DNA from: Sediminibacillus massiliensis
GTDB taxonomy: Bacteria > Bacillota > Bacilli > Bacillales > Amphibacillaceae
Direction: 5' to 3'
Length of the DNA stretch: 64,000 bases
Assembly: GCF_900156915.1 (NCBI RefSeq)
Contig: NZ_LT732535.1
Coordinates: 2,778,056 to 2,842,055, forward strand
Position numbers and translations under genes: made by a program. Of this stretch, positions 1 to 9,078 are shown piece after piece. Below the pieces are notes generated by a model. That model worked only from the letters and a program-made list of their open reading frames with translations. It had not been told where the DNA came from and ran no database searches. Within the stretch, counting starts at the first letter, position 1. Every line of letters starts with the position of its first letter.

Positions 1-628
1 TATCGTCGAAGCCCGCGTATTGGAAGCAATGGGCGTCGATTATATCGATGAAAGTGAAGTATTGACACCTGCCGATGAAGTATATCATCTCAACAAGCGT
101 GATTATACGGTACCATTTGTATGCGGCTGCCGCGATTTAGGAGAGGCTTCCCGTCGTATCGGGGAAGGTGCTTCCATGCTGCGGACAAAAGGTGAACCTG
201 GAACAGGCAATATCGTTGAAGCCGTCCGTCATATGCGTGAAGTTCAATCACAAATCCGTAAATTAGTCGCTATGTCACATGATGAAGTAATGACTTTCGC
301 TAAAAATATCGGTGCTCCATATGAAGTATTGCTTGATATCAAAGAAAACGGACGCCTTCCTGTTGTTAACTTTGCAGCAGGTGGTGTGGCAACTCCTGCA
401 GATGCGGCGCTCATGATGCAATTGGGTGCAGATGGCGTATTTGTCGGATCAGGTATCTTTAAATCAGACAACCCTGAAAAGTATGCCCGTGCTATCGTGG
501 AGGCAACTACTCATTATGATGACTACGAGTTAATCGGCAGAGTTTCCAAAGATATTGGTACTGCAATGAAAGGGATTGAAATCAGTACACTGGCACCAGA
601 AAACCGTATGCAAGAGCGCGGCTGGTAA
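1..628 (+). CDS. pdxS: Pyridoxal 5'-phosphate synthase subunit PdxS (5' end cut off by the window)
   Basis: PdxS is the synthase half of the DXP-independent vitamin B6 pathway; it condenses ribose 5-phosphate, glyceraldehyde 3-phosphate and ammonia into PLP. The frame is open from base 2 and reads [20 protein letters not shown], a conserved internal stretch of the family, so the true start lies outside the window. The phosphate-binding [12 protein letters not shown] and the C-terminal ENRMQERGW are present. The ammonia donor pdxT follows after 69 bp with its own ribosome site, the usual pdxST operon of Bacillaceae. Confidence 0.97.
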   Translation, partial: IVEARVLEAMGVDYIDESEVLTPADEVYHLNKRDYTVPFVCGCRDLGEASRRIGEGASMLRTKGEPGTGNIVEAVRHMREVQSQIRKLVAMSHDEVMTFAKNIGAPYEVLLDIKENGRLPVVNFAAGGVATPADAALMMQLGADGVFVGSGIFKSDNPEKYARAIVEATTHYDDYELIGRVSKDIGTAMKGIEISTLAPENRMQERGW

Positions 629-697
629 GTATTTACCTTTAATTGCTTCTAAGTAAACCGGACTTTTTGTACTTCCTCTTAAAGGAGAAATGTGTAA

Positions 698-1288
698 ATG
701 GTTAAAATAGGGGTTTTAGGTCTTCAAGGAGCTGTAAGAGAACATATCCGTTCTGTGGAAGCTTCTGGAGCAGAAGGTCTGATCATCAAGAAAAAAGAAC
801 AATTGGAAGAGATCGATGGATTGATTTTACCCGGCGGGGAAAGCACGACAATGCGCCGGTTGATTGATAAATATGATTTCTTTGATGCATTAGTAGAGTT
901 CGGAAATAAAGGAAAGCCTATTTTTGGTACATGCGCAGGCTTGATTTTGCTTGCAAGTGAAATAGTCGGCCAAAAGGATGCCCATTTAAAATTGATGGAT
1001 ATCAAAGTAGAACGGAATGCGTTTGGCCGCCAAAAAGAAAGCTTTGAGACCGATCTTACAGTTAAAGGTGTGGCGGTAGACTTTAATGCTGTGTTCATTC
1101 GTGCTCCATATATCCTGGAAACAGGAGAAAATGTCGAAGTGCTTGCCTCGTACAATGAAGCAGTTGTTGCTGCGAGACAAGGCCAATATCTTTGCAGTGC
1201 TTTCCATCCGGAATTGACGGATGACCACCGTTTGACAGGGTATTTCGTGGAAATGGTGGAAGAATCACTGAAAGAACTTGCATCTTAA
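698..1288 (+). CDS. pdxT: Pyridoxal 5'-phosphate synthase glutaminase subunit PdxT
   Basis: Class I glutamine amidotransferase that supplies ammonia to PdxS. The 196-residue length is typical. The nucleophile is in FGTCAGL (Cys about 79) and the His-Glu pair of the triad in AFHPEL (about 169-173); the oxyanion strand PGGESTT lies near residue 46. The ATG is preceded by AAAGGAGAAATG, a good ribosome site. It forms an operon with pdxS. The promoter of the following serS leader begins inside its last codons. Confidence 0.97.
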   Translation: MVKIGVLGLQGAVREHIRSVEASGAEGLIIKKKEQLEEIDGLILPGGESTTMRRLIDKYDFFDALVEFGNKGKPIFGTCAGLILLASEIVGQKDAHLKLMDIKVERNAFGRQKESFETDLTVKGVAVDFNAVFIRAPYILETGENVEVLASYNEAVVAARQGQYLCSAFHPELTDDHRLTGYFVEMVEESLKELAS

Positions 1289-1306
1289 GGGAATTTTCGC
1301 TATTCT
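1278..1306 (+). promoter_or_regulatory. Probable sigma-A promoter of the serS T-box transcript
   Basis: TTGCAT (1278-1283) and TATTCT (1301-1306) are separated by 17 bp, overlap the end of pdxT and lie just before the T-box leader. The assignment is by sequence match only. Confidence 0.5.
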
Positions 1307-1312
1307 ATATAG

Positions 1313-2878
<1,566 letters not shown>

Positions 2879-2960
2879 AAAAAAGGCGAACTTTAGAAAA
2901 AAATATCGAAATGTGTTGACAAGTGTTTGATTCGGATGATATAGTAATACTTGTCGACAC

Positions 2961-3053
2961 GGAGGATTACCCAAGTCTGGCTGAAGGGAGCGGTCTTGAA
3001 AACCGCCAGGGGCTTCACCGCCCGCGGGGGTTCGAATCCCTCATCCTCCTCCA
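2961..3053 (+). tRNA. tRNA-Ser (anticodon UGA)
   Basis: Class II tRNA with a long variable arm. Acceptor GGAGGAT (2961-2967) pairs with ATCCTCC (3043-3049); anticodon TGA is at 2997-2999 in the loop CTTGAAA; the T-loop is TTCGAAT; CCA is encoded (3051-3053). A promoter TTGACA (2916-2921), 18 bp, TATAGT (2940-2945) lies upstream. The discriminator base at 3050 is T, whereas bacterial tRNA-Ser normally has G73. The serS-tRNA-Ser order matches B. subtilis. Confidence 0.97.
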
Positions 3054-3091
3054 TACATACACACGCAAACAAATTGGAGATTATATAAAAG

Positions 3092-3118
3092 GCTGTCACT
3101 CAGGTGGCAGCTTTTTTT
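3092..3118 (+). terminator. Intrinsic terminator after tRNA-Ser
   Basis: GCTGTCAC (3092-3099) pairs with GTGGCAGC (3104-3111) around a 4-nt loop and is followed by seven T. It ends the tRNA-Ser transcript. Confidence 0.85.
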
Positions 3119-3202
3119 GTTATTCCTGACCGCCATTCCTATAATGATATAAAAAAAACAATTAATAATTTATTGGAAAAGTCTAAATAATGAAAAAATG
3201 TA

Positions 3203-3498
3203 TTGACATAAATTAAATTACCCTGCATAATACTTAAAAATAACAAAATATTTTAAGCAATGAACAGGCCAGTACGTAACATCTCGGCGTAAGAGATAGG
3301 AATTCATCGGCTGAAAGATTCCTTCGTTTTGAATGTTGTGGAAACCTACCTGTGAGCTGTCAGGCTAAATCTGACCGTTTTCCGGACGTTATCGGATCAA
3401 GTGGATAACTGTTTCACATGAAACGTTGTCAAACAAGGTGGTACCGCGGATGTCAACCCTATTCCGTCCTTCTTAGTCAAGGGCGGTGTGGGGTTTTT
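3203..3498 (+). promoter_or_regulatory. Promoter and T-box riboswitch (proline) ahead of proC
   Basis: A sigma-A promoter TTGACA (3203-3208), 17 bp, CATAAT (3226-3231) starts a leader with the T-box AAGGTGGTACCGCGG (3435-3449). A terminator follows with arms at about 3455-3471 and 3479-3495 and then a T run. The Stem I sequence GAAACCTA supplies CCU (3345-3347), a Pro codon followed by A, as specifier. Proline-responsive T-boxes before P5C reductase genes are established in Bacillus, which fits the downstream gene. Confidence 0.92.
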
Positions 3499-3546
3499 AT
3501 ATTGCCGAAAAGTTTTGGCCAATCATGAGGTTTAGGAGGAATGAAT

Positions 3547-4389
3547 GTGTATCGAAAAGTGGCATTTGTCGGTGGCGGAGCAATGGCTGAAGCAATCATC
3601 CAGGGTGTCTTGGCTAAAGGCTTTGTTCATTCGGAACAGATATGGGTGACAAATAAGGAGAATAGGCAGCGACTCGAACGATTGCACAACGTTTATCACG
3701 TAAATTGTTCCATGGATAAGCAAGAAGTGATCGAGCACTCGGACGTTATTATTTTGTCCGTAAAACCCAAGGATGTTGCGACAGCGATTGAAAACATCAG
3801 GGATTATATTACTGAAAGTCAGATAGTTGTCTCTGTGCTGGCGGGCGTATCTACAGAGTACATTTCCGAACAGTTAGAGAGAAAGTGTCCGGTCATTCGT
3901 GCCATGCCTAATACATCGGCAACTATCGGCTACTCGGCGACAGCCATTGCAGCAGGGAAATATGCAGGAAGAGACCATATGGATCAGGTAGGGGATCTTT
4001 TTCAAACAATCGGAACGACGACCATTGTGAAGGAAGATGACTTGCATGCTATCACCGGCTTATCTGGGAGCGGTCCCGCTTATATATATTATTTCGTAGA
4101 AGCAATGGAAGAAGCAGCAGCAGAGGCTGGTTTACAAAAGGATATTGCCAAACAACTCATCATTCAGACATTGGTAGGTGCTGCAGAGATGCTGAAATCG
4201 TCCAATGAGAAGCCGGCAGTTTTGAGACAGCGGATTACAAGTCCCGGGGGGACGACTCAAGCCGGATTGGATACCCTTGAAAGATATAAATATCAGGAAG
4301 CATTGATGGCATGCATTAAACAAGCTGCTGCAAGATCGGTTGAACTCGGCAGTCCTTACCAAGGTAAACTAAAAAACCCGCAGTCATAA
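3547..4389 (+). CDS. proC: Pyrroline-5-carboxylate reductase
   Basis: Last step of proline synthesis: NAD(P)H-dependent reduction of pyrroline-5-carboxylate. The Rossmann glycine motif VGGGAMAEAI is near the N-terminus, and the C-terminal signature runs from RITSPGGTTQAGL. About 280 residues, the usual length. Two starts compete: ATG 3541 touches the ribosome site TAGGAGGA with no spacer, while GTG 3547 has a spacing of about 6 nt; I chose the latter. The proline T-box upstream indicates induction when tRNA-Pro is uncharged. Confidence 0.93.
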   Translation: MYRKVAFVGGGAMAEAIIQGVLAKGFVHSEQIWVTNKENRQRLERLHNVYHVNCSMDKQEVIEHSDVIILSVKPKDVATAIENIRDYITESQIVVSVLAGVSTEYISEQLERKCPVIRAMPNTSATIGYSATAIAAGKYAGRDHMDQVGDLFQTIGTTTIVKEDDLHAITGLSGSGPAYIYYFVEAMEEAAAEAGLQKDIAKQLIIQTLVGAAEMLKSSNEKPAVLRQRITSPGGTTQAGLDTLERYKYQEALMACIKQAAARSVELGSPYQGKLKNPQS

Positions 4390-4392
4390 TAA

Positions 4393-4432
4393 AAAAAAGC
4401 ACCTGCTGATTTTATTCAGCAAGTGCTTTTTT
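4393..4432. terminator. Bidirectional terminator between proC and dck
   Basis: The long hairpin (AAAAAAGCAC / GTGCTTTTTT with inner TGCTGA / TCAGCA) has A/T runs on both sides, so it can end proC on the plus strand and dck on the minus strand. Confidence 0.85.
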
Positions 4433-4437
4433 CTGCT

Positions 4438-5121
4438 TTATTTCGTCAATTGACGGGACTTCCATTTTCTTGATTGCTGGATGAAGTGGCCGATTTTCTC
4501 CAAAACAGGTTCAATGGAATTTTCGTTATTAAGCAAGTCGTAATCAGCGATATTGATCCTCAGGATTGGACAGGAGTTGAAATTATTGATCCACTGGTCA
4601 TACCGTTTATACATCTCTTCCCAGTAATCCAAAGGAGTCTGCTGCTCCATCGGACGTCCTCGCTCTTTAATCCTCCCGATGACATCATCAAATGAACCTT
4701 CCAGGTAAATCAATAAATCCGGATGAGGGAAGTAGGGAGTCATTACCATCGCATCGAACAAACTCTTGTATGTTTCGTAATCTACCTTTGACATGGTGCC
4801 TTCGTCATAATGCATCTTGGCAAAAATGCCTGTATCTTCATAAATGGAACGGTCTTGAATAAAACCCCCGCCATACTCGAAAATCCGTTTTTGTTCTTTG
4901 AAGCGCTCGGCCAAAAAGTAAATTTGTAAATGAAAGCTCCAGCGCTCAAAGTCGGCGTAAAATTTATCTAAATACGGGTTTGTATCTACTTTTTCAAGTG
5001 AAGTGCGAAAGTCCAATGCTTGAGCCAGCGCATTGGTCATAGTTGATTTTCCAACACCGACAGTACCGGCGATCGTGATCACACTGTCAGATGGAATATT
5101 GTATTTTTCTCTTAAATTCAT
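4438..5121 (-). CDS. dck: Deoxyadenosine/deoxycytidine kinase
   Basis: Salvage kinase phosphorylating deoxyadenosine and deoxycytidine. The P-loop GTVGVGKST is near residue 18; ERWSFHLQIYFLAERFK and the DRSIYEDTGIFAK lid/base-binding stretch match B. subtilis Dck closely as I remember it. Length 227 residues (B. subtilis 217). It is second in a two-gene minus-strand operon, overlapping the end of dgk by 4 bp (ATGA type), which implies translational coupling. Confidence 0.95.
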   Translation of the reverse strand: MNLREKYNIPSDSVITIAGTVGVGKSTMTNALAQALDFRTSLEKVDTNPYLDKFYADFERWSFHLQIYFLAERFKEQKRIFEYGGGFIQDRSIYEDTGIFAKMHYDEGTMSKVDYETYKSLFDAMVMTPYFPHPDLLIYLEGSFDDVIGRIKERGRPMEQQTPLDYWEEMYKRYDQWINNFNSCPILRINIADYDLLNNENSIEPVLEKIGHFIQQSRKWKSRQLTK

Positions 5122-5759
5122 CGAATAACTTCCCCTTTTTTAAGATGCTCTTCCACTGTTTCAATAATCATATCCAAGTCTTGCTGATGTTTGACAAAAT
5201 CGATATGATCCCCGTTTAAGCGGATGACTGGAATTGTTGGATTAACTCTTTCAAATTCATCCATAAAGTCATTATAATCACGGCTTAGCTGTTGTAAATA
5301 ATCAGGCTGGATATTTTGTTCAACGTCTCGTCCGCGCATTTTAATTCTCTCTAACAGCGTGTCCAAAGAAGCATCCAAGTAAATCATCATATTAGGCTGC
5401 GGCATATCGGCTGTCAGAATGTCATATATTTGTGCATATTTTTCAAACTGTTTATTCTTGAGAGTCCGCTTGGCAAAAATCATATTTTTGGAAATATGAT
5501 AGTCAGAAATGACAGCTTTATTTTTGCTTAAGTATTTTTTCTCAATATCTTCCAACTGTTTATATCGATTACACAAAAAGAACATTTCTGTTTGAAAACT
5601 CCACTCTTCTATGTCATCATAAAACTTACCTAGGAATGGGTTTTCTTCCACGATTTCTTTTAATAAGTGTAAATCAAAATGTGAGGAAAGCTTCTTTGCA
5701 AGAGACGTCTTCCCCACCCCGATGGGCCCTTCTACAGCAATAAAAGGCAAATTTCCCAT
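5118..5759 (-). CDS. dgk: Deoxyguanosine kinase
   Basis: Salvage kinase for deoxyguanosine, paralogous to the neighbouring Dck. The P-loop GPIGVGKTS is near residue 10, EEWSFQTEMFFLCNRYKQL is the substrate helix, and DYHISKNMIFAKRTL takes the place of the DRS motif, as in B. subtilis Dgk. 213 residues. In B. subtilis yaaH lies directly upstream; here yaaH is more than 50 kb away because of the prophage and further genes. Confidence 0.95.
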   Translation of the reverse strand: MGNLPFIAVEGPIGVGKTSLAKKLSSHFDLHLLKEIVEENPFLGKFYDDIEEWSFQTEMFFLCNRYKQLEDIEKKYLSKNKAVISDYHISKNMIFAKRTLKNKQFEKYAQIYDILTADMPQPNMMIYLDASLDTLLERIKMRGRDVEQNIQPDYLQQLSRDYNDFMDEFERVNPTIPVIRLNGDHIDFVKHQQDLDMIIETVEEHLKKGEVIR

Positions 5760-5890
5760 TTCTCCTCCTCCTATCGACTATCGAACGTATCTATATCAGT
5801 AATTTCGTTTATTTTAGACATGCAACGTATATTTTAACACAAGGCAGGAGAGGAAGGACAGACTTGCTTATCAATTGTCATGTTTTTCCC

Positions 5891-5919
5891 TTTTCAAGAT
5901 GCAATGGATTATGTATAAT
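5891..5919 (+). promoter_or_regulatory. Probable promoter of tRNA-Arg
   Basis: TTTTCA (5891-5896), 17 bp, TATAAT (5914-5919), ending 32 bp before the tRNA. Strong -10, weak -35. Confidence 0.5.
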
Positions 5920-5951
5920 AAATAGTGCACGATTTAATGATGATAAATTAT

Positions 5952-6024
5952 GGCTCCATAGCTCAGGGGATAGAGCGTTGGTTTCCTAAACCATGCGTCG
6001 CAGGTTCGAATCCTGCTGGGGCCG
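5952..6024 (+). tRNA. tRNA-Arg (anticodon CCU), prophage attachment gene
   Basis: A 73-nt cloverleaf. Acceptor GGCTCCA pairs with TGGGGCC (one G-U); the anticodon loop TTCCTAA gives CCT, decoding AGG; the T-loop is TTCGAAT; the discriminator is G (6024). CCA is not encoded (GTACC follows). The 3' half from the anticodon loop onward is the attL core. The phage restores this part, so the tRNA stays intact at the left junction. Confidence 0.95.
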
Positions 6025-6028
6025 TACC
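5982..6028 (+). repeat. attL core, 47-bp direct repeat in tRNA-Arg
   Basis: Identical over 47 bp to 45150-45196. It begins with TTTCCTAAACC in the anticodon loop and ends with GGGGCCGTACC just past the tRNA 3' end. Outside these limits the two copies diverge at once, which defines the core. The integrase gene lies 98 bp inside. Confidence 0.96.
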
Positions 6029-6042
6029 TCCTAAAGGCAGTC

Positions 6043-6083
6043 ATACCAAGGGTTTTGAGATATTTCAATCCCTTGGTATTTTT
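6043..6083 (+). terminator. Terminator inside the prophage, next to attL
   Basis: ATACCAAGGG and CCCTTGGTAT (6043-6079) form a hairpin followed by TTTTTACGTTTTT. It lies on the phage side of attL and would end the tRNA-Arg transcript in the lysogen, replacing the host terminator that now lies beyond attR. Confidence 0.8.
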
Positions 6084-6125
6084 ACGTTTTTGGGGCAACT
6101 GGGCCGAATTTGGGACATAGGGCAT

Positions 6126-7277
6126 TTAAAGCGAATCTGCGTTCGTACTTTTTGAACCGAAAATTGACTCTCCAAATTGTTCGGCAGCTGCCTTTTGAAT
6201 GTTAGGTAATACATGCGAATATAAATCCAAGGTGACGGTGATAGAAGAGTGGCCAAGTCGTTCCTGGACAACTTTTGGATGTACACCCTGTTTTAGCAGC
6301 AAGGTTGCATGGGTATGTCGAAAATCATGGAATCTTATCATCTTCAAACTGGATTCTTTCATCAATGGGCGCCAGTGCCTATCAAAGTTCCTTGGAAGCA
6401 CAAAAGAACCGTTATTTGCAGAAATGACTAGATCCTGGTCCTCATAAGTATTTCGATTCTCCATCTTATAAGTCATTTGTTGCTTGCGATGCTTCTTCAA
6501 TTCCTCCATGACATGATCAAACAAAGAAATGGTTCGATGACTGTTTTTATTCTTCACCTCACCAATTCGATATCCTCCACCTTTTTTACGGGTAACTGCT
6601 TGTCTTACCGCAATAACCTGATTGGTAAAGTCTATATCCTGCCAGCGCAATCCGAGTATTTCCCCTTTACGCATTCCTGTGGACAGAGCAAGCAAATATC
6701 CAATATAGAAACGATCATTCTTCGTTACCTCTAAATAATGATTTACTTCGAATTCATCCCACACCTTCATTTCAAATTTTTCTGGTTTAGGTGGCTTAAT
6801 AGAAGTACAAGGATTTCTTACTGCCCATTCCCATGTAATGGCTGCATTATAAGCATTATTCAGGATGCGGTGCATATGAACAATGGATTGATTGGAAAGC
6901 GTCCCTTCTTCTACATATTCATCATATAGTTGCTGAATGTCGGAAGGCCTCACTTCATTAATTTTTGCCATTCCCAGATTAGGTATCCAATGATTCATGA
7001 TATAGGGCTTATAGTGTGAATAGGTTCCTGCTGAAACATTGACCCTCTTATGCTCCAACCACTTCAACAAGAAGTCGCTCACTTTCATATCTCTTGCTGC
7101 TACAAAAGTACCCTCATTGATTTGCTGCATAATCCTGTTTCGTTCTGTCCTGGCCATTCCTTTGGTCCGATATGGGCCAAAACGTTGTCTCACTCTTTTT
7201 CCTGTCTTTGGATCCTTCCCTGTGTCCATTCGAAAACCATAGCCGCCAGCCATTTTATAAATAGTTGGTTCTCGCAT
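6126..7277 (-). CDS. int: Phage integrase, tyrosine recombinase family
   Basis: Site-specific recombinase that would join attP to the tRNA-Arg site. 383 residues: an AP2-like arm-binding N-terminus (about 1-60), a core-binding SAM-like domain (about 65-160) and a catalytic domain with Arg203 (STGMRKGEI), Lys about 242, His317 and Arg320 (HDFRH), His343 (LGHSS) and the nucleophile Tyr353 (LDLYSHV). All catalytic residues are present. It lies 98 bp from attL, is transcribed towards it, and overlaps the end of immA by 23 bp. Closest in style to Bacillus and Listeria temperate phage integrases. Confidence 0.97.
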   Translation of the reverse strand: MREPTIYKMAGGYGFRMDTGKDPKTGKRVRQRFGPYRTKGMARTERNRIMQQINEGTFVAARDMKVSDFLLKWLEHKRVNVSAGTYSHYKPYIMNHWIPNLGMAKINEVRPSDIQQLYDEYVEEGTLSNQSIVHMHRILNNAYNAAITWEWAVRNPCTSIKPPKPEKFEMKVWDEFEVNHYLEVTKNDRFYIGYLLALSTGMRKGEILGLRWQDIDFTNQVIAVRQAVTRKKGGGYRIGEVKNKNSHRTISLFDHVMEELKKHRKQQMTYKMENRNTYEDQDLVISANNGSFVLPRNFDRHWRPLMKESSLKMIRFHDFRHTHATLLLKQGVHPKVVQERLGHSSITVTLDLYSHVLPNIQKAAAEQFGESIFGSKSTNADSL

Positions 7278-7779
7278 GAGAAGATACCTCCTTTTTCATT
7301 TTTTCATAGAAAGCAAATTCATCCCTTTTCCTTAAGTACATTTCTAATCGATTTAAGGCGAAGCCATATTCCACATTGAAAGAATCGGCTATAAGAATAG
7401 CAGTTTCATGATAAGTCGACTTCATTTCCATTCTTTCTAACATAAAAGTGGGAACACAAAAGTTGTACATAAAGGAATTGGCCTGGCGCTCCTGCATTTC
7501 ATAAAAGGGAAAGGGTAAATACTCTTGCCTGCCAACATGCCGAAGGGGATGACAAAGTTCATGCCCGAATTCCTGCCATTTTTGTTGTGGTGTAAGGTGC
7601 TTATTGATAAAGATAATATATTTTCCGTTCTTTTTGTTTGTTTCACTGCCGTATTTCCAGTAACGGATAGGCACTTTCAGTTTCTCTGCCACTTTCTCTA
7701 GCACTAATTGTTCAGGTGAATGGATAGAGTTAGTCAAATATAAGTTTGTAATATAGTCCTCTAACGCTGTGTAAAACAC
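7255..7779 (-). CDS. ImmA/IrrE-type metalloprotease
   Basis: A zinc peptidase family that in ICEBs1 and related elements cleaves the element's repressor. HELCH (about 73-77) with a third ligand in QERQAN (Glu about 97) makes the gluzincin site. The GTG at 7779 is chosen because AAGGGGTG sits 5 nt before it; the frame is open further upstream but has no better ribosome site. 174 residues. A LexA-type box lies 20 bp before the start, suggesting that repressor cleavage and integrase expression respond to DNA damage. Overlaps int. Confidence 0.9.
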   Translation of the reverse strand: MFYTALEDYITNLYLTNSIHSPEQLVLEKVAEKLKVPIRYWKYGSETNKKNGKYIIFINKHLTPQQKWQEFGHELCHPLRHVGRQEYLPFPFYEMQERQANSFMYNFCVPTFMLERMEMKSTYHETAILIADSFNVEYGFALNRLEMYLRKRDEFAFYEKMKKEVSSHARTNYL

Positions 7780-7798
7780 AATGACACCCCTTGGAACG

Positions 7799-7810
7799 GA
7801 ACGTATGTTC
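7799..7810 (-). promoter_or_regulatory. LexA (SOS) box before immA-int
   Basis: On the minus strand it reads GAACATACGTTC, which fits the Bacillus LexA consensus CGAACRNRYGTTCG in both half-sites and the central RNRY. It lies in the 73-bp gap between the Zn-ribbon gene and immA. I do not see a convincing -10/-35 pair around it. Confidence 0.65.
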
Positions 7811-7852
7811 TGTTGATTTTTAAAAAAGTTGGCGCACAGAAATCTGTACACC

Positions 7853-8128
7853 TTATTTGATGGCTTCTTTATATTGTTTATACTCTGATTTCGGTACGCT
7901 AAAACCATGTTTACAACTCTCGCACCTCATAAATACTTTGCCAGTTGGAATAACCCACATAATAATAGCGATTAAAAATAGTATTGGTGCTACGATCCAT
8001 CCTAAAATCGGAATCCAAACAAAGCATCCTCCAGATAAAAATATAATTAGAGCAATAGGCATCATGGATACTTTATTTTCGCCACATTTAGGACAATGAA
8101 TTATTTGTTGTCCTTGTTTACCAGACAT
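7853..8128 (-). CDS. Small membrane protein with split zinc ribbon
   Basis: 91 residues. CPKC (about 12-15) and CESC (about 69-72) flank two hydrophobic segments (about 24-40 and 42-62), so the two halves of a zinc ribbon meet on one side of the membrane. Function not recognised. It lies between the cI-type repressor and immA in the leftward lysogeny operon and so is expected to be made in the lysogen. A role in immunity or superinfection exclusion is possible but is inference. Confidence 0.75.
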   Translation of the reverse strand: MSGKQGQQIIHCPKCGENKVSMMPIALIIFLSGGCFVWIPILGWIVAPILFLIAIIMWVIPTGKVFMRCESCKHGFSVPKSEYKQYKEAIK

Positions 8129-8131
8129 TTC

Positions 8132-8521
8132 TTAATCATCCTTTTTATTGTTTTTGTTTTCTTCTTCTTTAAAAGCCTCATGAATTATACGTAGTCTTCG
8201 CAAATCTTCTTCTTTGGACTTGGGTAGCTCTCTATACCATCTTTCAAGTTCTGGATCCTTTATGAATGTTTCTAACTCTTTTTCCTGCTCAGCTTCCTCT
8301 GTGTAACCAGCTAAAGATAGCAATTTGTTATATGAATAGTTATAAGCATCTGCTAGTCTCTTTAATGTATCAGGAGATGGTTTAATAGGTTTTTTGGTTC
8401 TTGGATCAATACCTTTTTCCAACTGGCTTAAGTAGTTATGACTTATACCAGCCCTTTTACTGGCTTCTCTTAACGATTCTTTACCTCTCAACTCTTTAAG
8501 AAGCTTGTACAAATCATTCAT
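8132..8521 (-). CDS. CI-type phage repressor, XRE family HTH
   Basis: 129 residues with an N-terminal helix-turn-helix (LREASKRAGISHNYLSQLEKG, about 17-37) and a charged C-terminus, without the S24 self-cleavage domain of lambda CI. Proteins of this shape (ImmR, phi105 type) are inactivated by a separate ImmA protease, and an immA gene lies just downstream. It is divergent from the cro-like gene across an operator region. Expected to hold the early operon off. Confidence 0.88.
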   Translation of the reverse strand: MNDLYKLLKELRGKESLREASKRAGISHNYLSQLEKGIDPRTKKPIKPSPDTLKRLADAYNYSYNKLLSLAGYTEEAEQEKELETFIKDPELERWYRELPKSKEEDLRRLRIIHEAFKEEENKNNKKDD

Positions 8522-8552
8522 CGCAAGTTTCCTTTCTAAATGTAAAACTTAT

Positions 8553-8639
8553 ATTACAAATTGTAATGCAAAACTTCCCAAAAATAAATAAAAAGGTTGT
8601 AATTCTTACTTGACATTGTGTAATACAAGAATTACTATA
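8553..8639. promoter_or_regulatory. Lysogeny switch region: early promoter and operators
   Basis: The rightward early promoter is TTGACA (8611-8616), 17 bp, TACTAT (8634-8639). Two operator candidates are visible: a 15-bp palindrome of ATTACAA and TTGTAAT around one A (8553-8567), and an inverted repeat GTAATTCTT (8600-8608) / AAGAATTAC (8628-8636) that brackets the -35 and enters the -10. Half-sites share TTGTAAT-like sequence. Binding of CI and Cro here is inference. Confidence 0.75.
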
Positions 8640-8659
8640 TAGTCAGGAGGTGAAAATAA

Positions 8660-8917
8660 ATGAACAATTGCTTAAGAAAAGTAAGAAGAGGAGCCGATGT
8701 AACACAAGAAGAACTAGCACTAGCCATCGGCACTACAAGACAAACCATTCATGCCATTGAAAGGCATAAGTTAAAAACTTCGCCTTCTTACGAATTGATG
8801 TTTTCTATTGCGAATTTCTTCAACAAAAGGGTAGATGAAATTTTTTTTACTAATAATGTTCGACAAGAATTACAAAAATGTAATGCTGTATCACAAAAAT
8901 CCAAGGAGGCCATTTAA
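8660..8917 (+). CDS. Cro-like transcriptional regulator, XRE family
   Basis: 85 residues. The HTH is VTQEELALAIGTTRQTIHAIE (about 14-34), of the small YgzD/Cro type. It is the first gene of the rightward early operon, 20 bp after the promoter, with ribosome site CAGGAGGTG. Expected to repress the lysogeny operon during lytic growth. Confidence 0.87.
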   Translation: MNNCLRKVRRGADVTQEELALAIGTTRQTIHAIERHKLKTSPSYELMFSIANFFNKRVDEIFFTNNVRQELQKCNAVSQKSKEAI

Positions 8918-9078
8918 TGAATCAACCAAAGAAAACTGAAAAACAAACCCATTCTCTTTTAAAAGATGAAAGAGATACCGGAGAATTGTTTGAAGGTATG
9001 AGCTTCAAGTATCCCCCGGTGTCAAAAGAAGATTACATCAATGCTTATGAAGAATACGTTCGAAGATGCTCATCTTAA
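8917..9078 (+). CDS. Hypothetical early phage protein, 53 aa
   Basis: ATG overlaps the stop of the cro-like gene (TAATG), with AAGGAGG 8 nt before it. The product is hydrophilic and begins MNQPKKTEKQTHSLLKDERD; no known domain. Its stop overlaps the stop of the convergent gene by 4 bp. Supported by the coupling and ribosome site. Confidence 0.6.
   Translation: MNQPKKTEKQTHSLLKDERDTGELFEGMSFKYPPVSKEDYINAYEEYVRRCSS

Noticed and set aside
741..757. GAACATATCCGTTC considered as a LexA box
   Set aside because: Half-sites are separated by six bases instead of four, and it lies inside pdxT.
2923..3129. 68-codon frame over tRNA-Ser
   Set aside because: Overlaps the tRNA and its terminator; same reasoning excludes the frame at 5925-6155 over tRNA-Arg.
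5779..5795. CGAACGTATCTAT near dgk considered as a LexA box
   Set aside because: Only one half-site matches.
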